Positions 51,800 through 59,633 of a stretch of DNA of 64,000 nt are shown piece after piece. Made by a program: the position numbers and the translations under genes. How positions within the stretch are numbered: position 1 is the first letter of the stretch; the number at the start of each line of letters is the position of its first letter. The notes under the pieces are model-generated. The model was not told the origin of the DNA. It searched no databases and was given only the letters and a program-made list of their open reading frames with translations. The stretch is from JAFAXD01 sp963816775 (GTDB lineage: Bacteria; Pseudomonadota; Alphaproteobacteria; Rhizobiales; Xanthobacteraceae): contig CAWFLX010000065.1 of assembly GCA_963816775.1 (NCBI GenBank), forward strand, positions 82,063 through 146,062, written 5' to 3'.

Positions 51800-52196
51800 T
51801 TAATCGTCCTGCGCCCCGCGGCCGCCGGGTCGGTCTCGGTTGAGATGTTCCGGATCAGCCTCCGGCTCGTTATCGCTATCGGTTGCCGCCAGAACAATGG
51901 CTGTGAGTTCTGCATCCGTCAGTTCGCGCAAAGGCTTGTTGTCGTGCGCCATGTTCGTAAAGGACTTCGGGCTTTCCCCACCCACGATCAAGGATCGCAT
52001 TCGCGGCGGCCACGCGTGCGGCAGCTGTGGCCTCTTCATTGTTCATCACACCGACCAGCGTTTCTATGGCCGCTTCGGTATGCTCGCGTGCCGCTTGCTT
52101 CACCTCAGTGAAAATCTTCGGCCTGCCACCGGGATTCCCGCTCTGACCCTTCATGAAACGGCCGTCGCGGCCCCGATCTGACTTTCCACTGTCCAT
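51800..52196 (-). pseudogene. DUF5681 domain protein, one frameshift
   Basis: It starts MDSGKSDRGRDGRFMKGQSG and has the DUF5681 hallmark SGNPGGRPK, then AAARVAAANAILDRGWGKP. The frame breaks near 51975. The natural continuation is SPKSFTNMAHDNKPLRELTD to the stop at 51800. DUF5681 genes are common beside phage terminases and on islands, and may bind DNA. GGAG lies 8 bases before the ATG. Confidence 0.75.
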
Positions 52197-52414
52197 GGTG
52201 TTTGCTCCGCTCAATAGGCTCGGCCACAGCCGCCCACGAAACTCTGGTTGAAGCTATTAATGCTGTCGTGCCAAGCCAGCACGTCGGGGATGTTGCCGAC
52301 ATAAATGGCGACCAGGCCGGCGACCCCACGCGCCTTATGGGCTGAAAGGAAAGACAGCGCGCTGGATTGCGTCCTCGGGGCGGCGGGCGGGCGGACATCA
52401 GGCGCGCCTTCTAC

Positions 52415-52491
52415 CCCATAGGGGGCCAAATTGCCCATAGGGGGCCATGTATTTTCTTGGCCCCCTATGCATTCGATGGCCCTCTATGGGG
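52415..52491. repeat. Four-copy CCATAGGGGGCCA iteron-like cluster
   Basis: Two direct copies of CCCATAGGGGGCCA (52415, 52434) are followed by two inverted copies, TGGCCCCCTATG (52458) and TGGCCCTCTATGGGG (52477). The last one contains the stop region of the RepA-like gene. The position and spacing (19 bases) fit an iteron or operator array for that protein. Confidence 0.6.
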
Positions 52492-53689
52492 ACCGGGCAA
52501 GACCAGAAAAAACTTGCCACCTGGCCCGAAGCCCTCGCGCTGTCTAGTGATCTTAAGCTCCGCGCGAGCCCGTTTGAGCGTCCGATCCGCAATGCCTGCT
52601 CTCTTTGCGGCGGCCTGGATAACGGTGACGTCGACACGGCCCTCGGCAAGCTCAGCCAGCAGAAATTCCATCGCCTCATCCAGTGCGCCCCTTTCTTCGG
52701 AATGACCACCGAACGCGGCGACCGCCTCGTCGGCCGTCGTCTCGACGGGTTTGTCCTCCCACAGGATGTGGCTGGCCCAAATTTCCGTATCGGTTCGGTC
52801 GTCGATACCGACCATCTGGGCGCCGAGACGGAAGGCCAACCCTTGGGCTTTGACGGCAAGGTTGTTCTTCAGGTGCAGGAGCAGCCGCCGATTTTGAATC
52901 ATCCGGATCTTCGATGATGGCGAATGCCGCGCGGGGGGCGGTCGTGAAAGCAGCCCCACCCATTACGCGGTGCATCGCTTTGATGCCCTTATCCGCAGAG
53001 CCCTTGGTGAAGTGGGTTACTGAAGCGAACGCGACGTTGGTGCGCTCTGCCATTTCGCTTATCGGGTCGAGAATGCCACGGAGCGCCGTATTATTGTGGC
53101 TATCGACCTTGCCCATGTAGGACGTGACGGGGTCGATCCAGACCAACCCGACATCCCCGATTTCGGCAATTCTCTTCTCAAGCTCCTCCAGGTCTTCCTG
53201 CAGACTGAACCGGCGCTCTCCTCTGCCGTCTTCAGCCTTGATCGCCCTTACAATGTGAACCCGTGTGCGATCGGCTCCGGCCGCCATGAGGCGCGGAACG
53301 AGCACATCATCAACGCCATCTTCAGCTGAGAGGATAATTACGTTGACTATTGGGGCTTGCCCCTCGCCGCATGGCCATGCACCACCGGTGGTGAGAGCTG
53401 CAGTTATGGCGACGAGTAGCTGGCTCTTACCGAGGCCACCTTCTCCCGCGAAGCAAGTGTGCTTGCCCTTGGCTAGACGCCCTGGCCAGATGAAATCGAT
53501 GTTTTTCGGCTTCACGCTGCTCGCGTTGATCGTGACCAACCGTGATTTTGGCGCGGCCAGCGAAATAGGCTGGTCCGAATTTCTACCATTTGAATGCTTG
53601 TTAGACCGGGTATCGGCGTCGATACAAGCTTGGCGAAAAGTGGCGCTTAGCAAGCCGTAGTTTGCTTCTCTGAAGAAGTCGCCGCTCAT
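52465..53689 (-). pseudogene. RepA-like AAA ATPase with C-terminal winged helix, one frameshift
   Basis: The hexameric-helicase-type ATPase shows Walker A AGEGGLGKSQLL (about 81-92), Walker B LVWIDPV (182-188) and a sensor region VTHFTKG (224-230). The C-terminal part, RRLLLHLKNNLAVKAQGLAF to AAKRAGIADRTLKRARAELK, holds a winged helix. The two parts join if one A is removed from the run TCAAAATCGG near 52900. Such proteins start replication of small elements or prime DNA. The gene overlaps the preceding one by ATGA. Confidence 0.85.
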
Positions 53690-54048
53690 GACGCATCTCC
53701 GGCAAAGGCTGCCGCAAGCACGTCCTGCACGCTGGGGACGCCAAACAAGTCAATCAGGCCAAACCCGGTGGCGACCTCCCACAAATCATCGATCACTTGC
53801 TGCCGGTGAGCGGCCGCATCCTCCGCGGCAGTCCTCGCCATCATGCCGAAGACGACAAGTTTGTTCTGGACGGGAGCGCCAGCAATTACACGGCACAGGC
53901 TGGCATATATAGCCACCTGTGCTCTGTCGGTCTCGATGTCGACAGCGTTGTAGCCGTGCATCAAATCGCGGCCTATGAGTGCGGAGGGTCTGCCATCGGG
54001 GCGGGCCCGAACTCCGAAGGCGCCATTGTTGTGAGCGGGCTGCGTCAT
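53686..54048 (-). CDS. Hypothetical protein of the replication module
   Basis: The 120-residue protein begins MTQPAHNNGAFGVRARPDGR and has a helical body (AHRQQVIDDLWEVATGFGLI). Its stop overlaps the start of the RepA-like gene (ATGA), so translation is coupled. No family is recognised. It may be an accessory replication or copy-control protein. Confidence 0.6.
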   Translation of the reverse strand: MTQPAHNNGAFGVRARPDGRPSALIGRDLMHGYNAVDIETDRAQVAIYASLCRVIAGAPVQNKLVVFGMMARTAAEDAAAHRQQVIDDLWEVATGFGLIDLFGVPSVQDVLAAAFAGDAS

Positions 54049-54238
54049 GATTGTCGAGGTCCCGCGAGTTCACGAGCGCCTCGTGAGGGATGCGCCGACT
54101 TCGCCCAATGCGAACAGTTGGTAGCTTGCCCTCTGCGATCAGTTTCCAAACAGTGCTGACGCCGAGGTCCAACATGGCCGCGGCGTGAGGCACCGTGTGA
54201 AGTAGCTGCTCGGGCTTGTCGGGGGCGAGCACGCTCAT
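53786..54238 (-). CDS. Helix-turn-helix protein (excisionase/AlpA type)
   Basis: The first 65 residues form an HTH_17 domain: TVPHAAAMLDLGVSTVWKLI followed by PTVRIGRSRRIPHEALV. After about residue 65 the frame overlaps the next gene for 260 bases and looks non-native (DNHDAARSQQ...). A small frameshift near 54050 may hide an earlier stop. Its ATG overlaps the stop of the other HTH gene. Probable role: excisionase or regulator of the island. Confidence 0.65.
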   Translation of the reverse strand: MSVLAPDKPEQLLHTVPHAAAMLDLGVSTVWKLIAEGKLPTVRIGRSRRIPHEALVNSRDLDNHDAARSQQWRLRSSGPPRWQTLRTHRPRFDARLQRCRHRDRQSTGGYICQPVPCNCWRSRPEQTCRLRHDGEDCRGGCGRSPAASDR

Positions 54239-54474
54239 GCCGCGTCCGCCCCGTTGAACACGTCGTGGCGATCGAGGTCTCGTCCGCGGTGTCGTGGTTC
54301 AACCGCCGGCAAGCTTTCCAGCCACCGGCGCAGGTCGGTCTGGAGGATGAGCGTTGATGTACCACGCTTTACTGCGCGCAGTTCTCCACTCTTGATCGCC
54401 TCATACACCGTTGTGCGCCCGCAACCCGATGCAGCGCACGCCTCATTGATTCTGAGGGCGAGGTTTAGAGCCAC
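54235..54474 (-). CDS. Helix-turn-helix protein (excisionase family)
   Basis: The 79-residue protein reads RINEACAASGCGRTTVYEAI and ELRAVKRGTSTLILQTDLRR, a MerR/Xis-type winged HTH with the typical K-RGxxTLIL wing. It is the first gene of the HTH-HTH-hypothetical-RepA series, all overlapping by four bases, so this is one operon. It may direct excision or control the operon. Confidence 0.75.
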   Translation of the reverse strand: MALNLALRINEACAASGCGRTTVYEAIKSGELRAVKRGTSTLILQTDLRRWLESLPAVEPRHRGRDLDRHDVFNGADAA

Positions 54475-54579
54475 TAGCCAGTCCCTCTAAAGCCGGACGA
54501 TCCCGGCGGACGGGGCCGTGTTCAGGCGGCCACGGTCTGAGGGTTAATTGCGTCGGTGGGGACAAAAAAGGAAATTAAT

Positions 54580-54604
54580 TTAGTCGCCAGCAAATATTGG
54601 CGAC
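54580..54604 (-). terminator. Inverted repeat after the 54610 gene (terminator or operator)
   Basis: GTCGCCA-8 bases-TGGCGAC lies directly after the stop at 54610 and is followed on the minus strand by TAAATTAATTT. It also lies about 110 bases upstream of the HTH operon, so it could serve as an operator. Confidence 0.4.
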
Positions 54605-54609
54605 GAAAC

Positions 54610-55256
54610 TCAAGCGCGGGTTTTGTCGTCGCCAGTGTACTTTTCAATAGCTCTGATTACTATGTCACGGGCTTCAGCACGAGTAAGAACGGACTTGGCA
54701 ATTAACTCATCAATCAGATCCCGTAAAATCCAGTTATGTTTCTCCGAGCGTGCGCGTTCCAACGCTTTTCGTACTCCCGATTCTTTCGCTTTCCGAAAAT
54801 AGGCCGGGCTCGCTTTGTCATTCGCGAGTCTTCGCAAATCGCGCGATCGGACAGCTGCGCTTTGCTACGCTGCCTGCGACGACCAACCTCGTGTATCAAT
54901 TCCCAGTATCTCTCGTTCGTCCACTCGATTCGGCGGCCGGGTTTTGAACGCCCAAAAAGCACATACGCCCAGTTGGCCGCCAAATCCCGCCAATCTCCGG
55001 GGTCGTCAGGATCTAAACCAAAAAACGCGAAGGTATTTTTTAGATATTCGTCCTCCCTTACCGAGAGAGCATGTTTGGCGACCGTGGCCCACTCTCGCTT
55101 CAACACTTCCTTCGATATTGGCTCAATCCCCAGCAAACGCTTGATGGGGTCTAGAGAAGGAGGAGTGCGGACATCGCAAGCACCGCGGCGGATTATCTCG
55201 CTTAACCGCTTTGGCGCTCCGCGCATCGGCCTAACATTATTTCGTGAAGCAGCCAT
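54610..55256 (-). pseudogene. Hypothetical island protein, one frameshift
   Basis: The first frame (ATG at 55256) runs MAASRNNVRPMRGAPKRLSE to AQLSDRAICED. The continuation, LANDKASPAYFRKAKESGVR to IVIRAIEKYTGDDKTRA, is in another frame, with the break near 54835. Joined, it gives about 215 residues, highly charged and helical. No family is recognised. It lies between the integrase and the excision/replication operon. Confidence 0.5.
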
Positions 55257-55394
55257 AAATGCCCGCCTGCACCGCCCTTAGGGAAGGCTGGCGCGGGCAA
55301 GCTGGACGGCGGTGACCCGCGCCAATCAGAATATCAACGCTGCGCAACCTATGCACGAAATGCACCGCTATCCGCGTGCGGTTTGAGCGCCATT

Positions 55395-56597
55395 TCAGTT
55401 ACTCGCCCGTCGCAGCTGGACGACCTCCCCGCCGGTGCTTGTGCAGTAACACCCCCACGCCGCCATAAGCGCGCGGCGTTGCTCGAACAAGTCACTGCGA
55501 AAATAGGCGCGCTCAGTCGCATCGCCGAGACGATGTGCTAGAGCCGCCTCACAAACCTCCCGCGAGTATGTTGTTCGTTCAGCGCACCAGTCGCGAAAGC
55601 TGCTCCGGAACCCGTGCACTGAAGCGCCTGTTCGGTTCCGCCTCAAAAGCGCCAGCATGGTGCCCGAACCAATATCAAATACGCTCTCGCCGTTCCGTCG
55701 CAGCGCTGCCAGCAGGTCAACAGCCTGCAGCGATAGCGGAACTCTGTGCTCACGACTTGATTTCATACGCCCAGCCGGGATGGTCCACACGCAAGTAGCC
55801 AGGTCGATCTCGGACCATTTGGCCCCAAGCACCTCACTCGACCGGCAGGCGGTCAGGATCGTGAACTCGAGCGCACGCGAAGCGACGCTCTCAGATTGTC
55901 TCAGGCGAGCTAGGAAGCTTGGTAGCTCACTGTGAGGCACCGAGGGGAAATGCCGAACAACCCTAAGCCTAGACCGACGAACCAGCAGATGGTCGAGGTG
56001 GCCGCGCCAGCGAGCAGGGTTCTCGCCCTCGCGATAGTGCTTAACCCGCGCCCAATCCAGAATGAGCTCTATCCGGTTGCGGACGCGCCCTGCCGCCGTT
56101 GGCATTTTGGTCCATATCGGCTCCAGAACCTTCAAGGCGCTCTCGGTGTCGATTGCGGCCACAGGCATGTCGCCAATGACGGGGCTAACGTGATCGCGCA
56201 ATGACTGCGACCACTGCTTGGCGTGCATGACACTGCGCCAGCCAGCAGAATGGCTCTTGATGAACTGCTCAGCACACTGGTCGAAGGTCAAAGCCCTGAG
56301 TTGCTTCGTGTGCTGTTGACGCAGGGAGGCCCGTGCAGCGCGTTTATGCGCCAGCGGGTCTTCGCCATCGGCAAGCAACCTGCGCGCCTCCAAGGCCTTC
56401 TCACGGGCGCGCTTCAGGGTCACGACCGGGAAGCTCCCGAGACCCATCCAGTGCTGCCGGCCTACGAGCGCGTAGCGAAAAAGCCAACTACGCGTGCCCG
56501 CCGGCTTAACCAACAGATAAAGCCCGTGGCCGTCGCAATGGGAGCCAGTAGAGGCGGTGCGGCATTTAACATCGGTCAACCTTACAGGGGTCCTCAT
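55395..56597 (-). CDS. Tyrosine site-specific integrase (P4 type)
   Basis: The 400-residue protein has the DUF4102 arm-binding N-terminus (GLYLLVKPAGTRSWLFRYAL), a core-binding domain and the catalytic residues R252 (TACRSSEVL), H328-x-x-R331 (HGFRSSFRDW), H355 (LAHRLGD) and Y365 (RAYFRSD). It integrates the island by recombining the 21-bp sequence. It lies about 200 bases from attR and points away from it. Its target, a dioxygenase coding sequence, differs from the usual tRNA targets. Confidence 0.95.
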   Translation of the reverse strand: MRTPVRLTDVKCRTASTGSHCDGHGLYLLVKPAGTRSWLFRYALVGRQHWMGLGSFPVVTLKRAREKALEARRLLADGEDPLAHKRAARASLRQQHTKQLRALTFDQCAEQFIKSHSAGWRSVMHAKQWSQSLRDHVSPVIGDMPVAAIDTESALKVLEPIWTKMPTAAGRVRNRIELILDWARVKHYREGENPARWRGHLDHLLVRRSRLRVVRHFPSVPHSELPSFLARLRQSESVASRALEFTILTACRSSEVLGAKWSEIDLATCVWTIPAGRMKSSREHRVPLSLQAVDLLAALRRNGESVFDIGSGTMLALLRRNRTGASVHGFRSSFRDWCAERTTYSREVCEAALAHRLGDATERAYFRSDLFEQRRALMAAWGCYCTSTGGEVVQLRRASN

Positions 56598-56797
56598 GGT
56601 CCTCACTGATCCTAATCGTAGTTTCCTACATGTTGTCGGACGCAGATTCGTTAGGATAGTGGTGTACGACTAGAGGGAATTCAAGAGAGGTATAGTTGAT
56701 CAACAACAAATATAACGATTAAAAGTGACTGTGGCAGTGGAGCAACTTGCACTACTATAAACAAACATAGAGAACTGTAGACGGTTGTTGATTGGGC
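56598..56797. promoter_or_regulatory. Integrase promoter and possible arm-site region
   Basis: This 200-base stretch is the most AT-rich of the window. ATCAACAACAA (56698) and its inverse GTTGTTGAT (56783) flank it, and GTTGATCAAC is palindromic. These may be integrase arm sites. The promoter of the integrase gene must lie here. Confidence 0.4.
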
Positions 56798-56818
56798 TCC
56801 ACTATCATCAGCAAATGC
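56798..56818 (+). other. Right attachment site of the genomic island (attR)
   Basis: Perfect second copy of the 21-bp sequence at 33547-33567. The bases just outside differ (C before, A after), which fixes the length of the identity. Confidence 0.9.
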
Positions 56819-56871
56819 AAGCCGCGCTCGGCCGCCCGGTTCCGGAGGCGATGCGGCAAGCCGCCGAATAG
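56819..56871 (+). pseudogene. Detached 3' end of the Rieske dioxygenase gene
   Basis: Read in the frame continued from attR, this encodes QAALGRPVPEAMRQAAE and a TAG. It completes the dioxygenase gene cut at 33567: 1135 plus 53 bases make 396 codons. Confidence 0.9.
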
Positions 56872-56884
56872 CGCCGGGCCGAGC

Positions 56885-57496
56885 TCAGCGATCGGCGAGC
56901 GCCAGCTTGGCGCCAAGCGCCACGAACGCGGCCGCAAAGGTCCGCCGCATCCAGGTCAACACCCGCGGGCGTGAGATGACGTGGGTGCGGATCGACGCGG
57001 CACAGAGCCCGTAGCCGACGAAAACGACAAACGTCATGAGCATGAACACCGCGCTCAACTCGAGCATGCGGGAAAGCGGATGCGCTTCAGTTGCGCTGAC
57101 GAACTGCGGCAGGAACGCGAGAAAGAAAATCGAGAGCTTTGGGTTGAGGATGTTGATCAGGATGGCGGTGATCGTCACCTGCACGGCCGAGCGGGCGCCG
57201 ACCTCGCCTTCGACGCGCAGCGCGCCATGCTCGCGCAATGCGTTCCAGGCCATATAGAGCAGATAGGCAACGCCCAGATATTTGAAGGTCTGAAATGCCA
57301 GCGCGCTGGTGTGCAGGAGGGCCGCCAGTCCCAGGATCGCCGCCGCCATATGCGGAACGATGCCGAGCGTACAGCCGAACGCGGCGACAACGCTCGCACG
57401 CGAGCCGCGCGATAATCCGGTCGCCAAGGTGTAGAGCACGCCGGTGCCCGGCGATGCGACGACGATCAACGACGTGATCAGGAATTCAATGCTCAT
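56885..57496 (-). CDS. LysE family translocator
   Basis: The 203-residue membrane protein starts MSIEFLITSLIVVASPGTGV, with the family motif SPGTGVLYTLATGLSRGSRA, and contains ILINILNPKLSIFFLAFLPQ. About six helices are predicted. LysE/RhtB proteins export amino acids or related compounds. GGGAGGG precedes the ATG. It stands alone, convergent with the dioxygenase 3' fragment. Confidence 0.92.
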   Translation of the reverse strand: MSIEFLITSLIVVASPGTGVLYTLATGLSRGSRASVVAAFGCTLGIVPHMAAAILGLAALLHTSALAFQTFKYLGVAYLLYMAWNALREHGALRVEGEVGARSAVQVTITAILINILNPKLSIFFLAFLPQFVSATEAHPLSRMLELSAVFMLMTFVVFVGYGLCAASIRTHVISRPRVLTWMRRTFAAAFVALGAKLALADR

Positions 57497-57582
57497 GATA
57501 GCCCTCCCGCCCGGCACATTAATCAGCCGCATGGCGGTTCGGCTATGATAAATACAGTTGCCCCTACGCGGAGCTACCCGAT

Positions 57583-57972
57583 ATGCGTCGCCCAACTGCC
57601 AACAAGGCCGCTTTCATCGCAGCGCCCGTTGTGTTTGCGCTCGGCGCGGTGACGCCGGCCGCAGCGGCGCCCGTGCCCTCGGCCACGGCCGCGCTGAAGG
57701 CCGCCGCCGAGCGGCCGGCGATCGCCGTGCGATGCTGGACCGGCTGGGGCTGGAGTGCAGCCGGGTTCGCTGGCGCGCTGCGGCCCGGCATCCTCGCGGT
57801 CGGGTCCTATTACAACAGCATGGCTTACGGCTATTCGGGCGCCCCACAGTACTATGGCGAGGGATATCCGCCGTATTACAGCTGCGATCCGGTGTACTAC
57901 GCCTACGCCCCGGCTGACCGCTACGTGCGCGCACGCCACCGGCACCGCGCCGCACGCGGGTACAGCCGCTGA
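57583..57972 (+). CDS. Small secreted Tyr-rich protein
   Basis: The 129-residue protein has a signal peptide (MRRPTANKAAFIAAPVVFAL, cut near PAAAA). The mature part is rich in Tyr/Gly/Ala (YYNSMAYGYSGAPQYYGEGY) with two Cys and a basic end (RARHRHRAARGYSR). It is similar in style to the protein at 10330. Function unknown. Confidence 0.65.
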   Translation: MRRPTANKAAFIAAPVVFALGAVTPAAAAPVPSATAALKAAAERPAIAVRCWTGWGWSAAGFAGALRPGILAVGSYYNSMAYGYSGAPQYYGEGYPPYYSCDPVYYAYAPADRYVRARHRHRAARGYSR

Positions 57973-57973
57973 A

Positions 57974-59059
57974 CTACTCCGCGCCCTTGGTGGCCCGCGC
58001 CGGCGCGCTCGCCAGCAAGTCGGCGAGCTGCGCTTTCCAGAATTTCGCGAGCGCGGTGGTACCGTGGCCGCGGGTCTCCGGACCGGCAGGGATCAGATAG
58101 AAGCGGGCGTTTTTGACGCGTTTGAGCGCGGGCTCCATGATTCCGAGCTCCGGCGGGTTGCGTTCATCGTCGGCCGAGTTGATGGCGAGCAGCGTGGCCG
58201 TGATGCGCTCGAGTCCGGGCGCCGGGTTATAGTCGCGCGAGGCATCCCACTGATAGAGAAAGTCGTTGGCATCGGCCGTGAAGGGCGCCGCCAGGCGCTC
58301 CGCGACCACTCTGTCGGCCTGCGCACGGCTGGGCGCCAGCTGATAGAGCCCTTGCGCCCCGCCGCTGGTGGCGATGCCAAAGAATACATTGGCCGACCTT
58401 AGCGCGCGCGGTTGCGTCGCGTAGTTGCCATCCTTCCAATCCGGGTCGCTGCGAATGGCATCAATCAGCAGGCGGCGCAGCATCCAGTTGCGGCCGGCCA
58501 TTTCGCTTGGCTGTGAGGCCATCGGCACCAGCGCATCCATAAACTCAGGGTAGGTCAGACCCCAGAGCCAGGTGTGCATGCCGCCCATCGAGTTGCCGAT
58601 GACAAGGCGCAGGTGGCGGATTTGAAGCCCTTGCGTCACCAGCAGATACTGCGCCGCGATCATGTCCTCGTAGTTGTACCGCGGGAATTTCGTGCGCAGG
58701 CCGTCGGAGGGTTTGGATGATTGTCCGGCGCCGATCGCATCCGGCAAGATGATGAAATATTTGCGCGCGTCGAGCGGTTGGCCAGGACCGAATAATTCGC
58801 CGGCAAATGCCGATGTCAGCATGCCGGCGCCGGAACCGGCAGTGCCGTGCAGAACCAGAACAGGCTCACCGCTGGGTTCGCCGACCGTCGTGTAGTGCAG
58901 CCGCAATTGCGGCACGATCTCGCCGGTGTGAAAGCGAAAGTCGCGCGCGACCCAATCGCCCTCCTTGGGCAGGGGATAATCGGCCGCCGATGCCGCCACG
59001 GCGATCAGGGACACGATGGTGCTCGCCGCCGTGCGCGCGAACCAGCCAAACATTGTCAT
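57974..59059 (-). CDS. Alpha/beta fold hydrolase of the homoserine acetyltransferase-like type, exported
   Basis: The 361-residue protein has a signal peptide (cut near VAASA), VLVLHGTAGSGAGMLT (oxyanion), the nucleophile elbow VIGNSMGGMHTW, DDERNPPE for the acid and GHGTT for the His. The order resembles MetX, but the export signal argues for an esterase-like role. GGAG is 7 bases before the ATG. The stop is 2 bases from the convergent secreted-protein gene. Confidence 0.85.
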   Translation of the reverse strand: MTMFGWFARTAASTIVSLIAVAASAADYPLPKEGDWVARDFRFHTGEIVPQLRLHYTTVGEPSGEPVLVLHGTAGSGAGMLTSAFAGELFGPGQPLDARKYFIILPDAIGAGQSSKPSDGLRTKFPRYNYEDMIAAQYLLVTQGLQIRHLRLVIGNSMGGMHTWLWGLTYPEFMDALVPMASQPSEMAGRNWMLRRLLIDAIRSDPDWKDGNYATQPRALRSANVFFGIATSGGAQGLYQLAPSRAQADRVVAERLAAPFTADANDFLYQWDASRDYNPAPGLERITATLLAINSADDERNPPELGIMEPALKRVKNARFYLIPAGPETRGHGTTALAKFWKAQLADLLASAPARATKGAE

Positions 59060-59247
59060 GCCAGTCTCCATCATCAAAGAGATAGAGCCAGCCCCCACCG
59101 CCAGCGTAGCGCGGATCGCGCGCCGGCAAAATCCCGCGGTGCCTTTCCGCCACCTGTCTGTTTCGGCGCGCGGCCAGACCAGAGCGACCACACCGGATGT
59201 CGACGCGCGCGCTCATCGGCGGGCCGATACCCCGCAACCCGGCGTGG

Positions 59248-59613
59248 TCAACGCCGCGCGCCGAAAGCCTTCTCGTACTGCTCGGGCTTGAAGCCGACGA
59301 GCAGCTTGCCGCCGGCGTCGAGCACCGGCCGCTTGATCATCGAGGGCTGGGCCAGCATCAATGCGATCGCCTTCTTCTCGCTCAGCTGTTCCTGCTCGCC
59401 CGCGGGCAGCTTGCGGAAGGTGGTGCCGGCGCGATTGAGCAAGGTCTCCCATCCCGCGGCGCCGGCCCAGCGTTCAAGCGAGGCGCGGTCGATCCCTGCC
59501 GCCTTGTAGTCGTGAAACACGTAGGCAACGCGGTGCGCGTCGAGCCACGCACGCGCCTTCTTCATCGTGTCGCAGTTCTTGATGCCGTAGATGGTGACCG
59601 GCTTTGCGCCCAT
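59248..59613 (-). CDS. ArsC/Spx family protein (YffB-like)
   Basis: The 121-residue protein has a thioredoxin-like fold. YGIKNCDTMKKARAWLD contains a single Cys (NCDT), AYVFHDYKAAGI the next strand, and KRPVLDAGGKLLVGFKPEQY the cis-Pro region. The YffB group lacks proven arsenate reductase activity, so I call it ArsC-like. AGGAGG stands before the ATG. It is 20 bases from the end of the ABC export genes on the same strand. Confidence 0.88.
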   Translation of the reverse strand: MGAKPVTIYGIKNCDTMKKARAWLDAHRVAYVFHDYKAAGIDRASLERWAGAAGWETLLNRAGTTFRKLPAGEQEQLSEKKAIALMLAQPSMIKRPVLDAGGKLLVGFKPEQYEKAFGARR

Positions 59614-59633
59614 TGCGTCCTCCTGCGCGGCGA

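Larger units (their letters stand above)
33568..56818. mobile_element. Integrated genomic island with P4-type integrase (about 23.25 kb)
   Basis: The element is bounded by perfect 21-bp direct repeats. It contains a tyrosine integrase next to its right end, two excisionase-like HTH genes, a RepA-like ATPase, and lower-GC mosaic DNA with many broken genes. Rejoining the flanks at the repeat restores the reading frame of the Rieske dioxygenase exactly. No conjugation, phage structural or resistance genes are visible, so it is probably mobilised by other elements or defective. Confidence 0.88.

Noticed and set aside
33568..56797. Defence system, prophage or conjugative element on the island
   Set aside because: I see no restriction, toxin-antitoxin, phage structural, relaxase or type IV secretion genes. 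Only integrase, excisionase-like and RepA-like genes support mobility.
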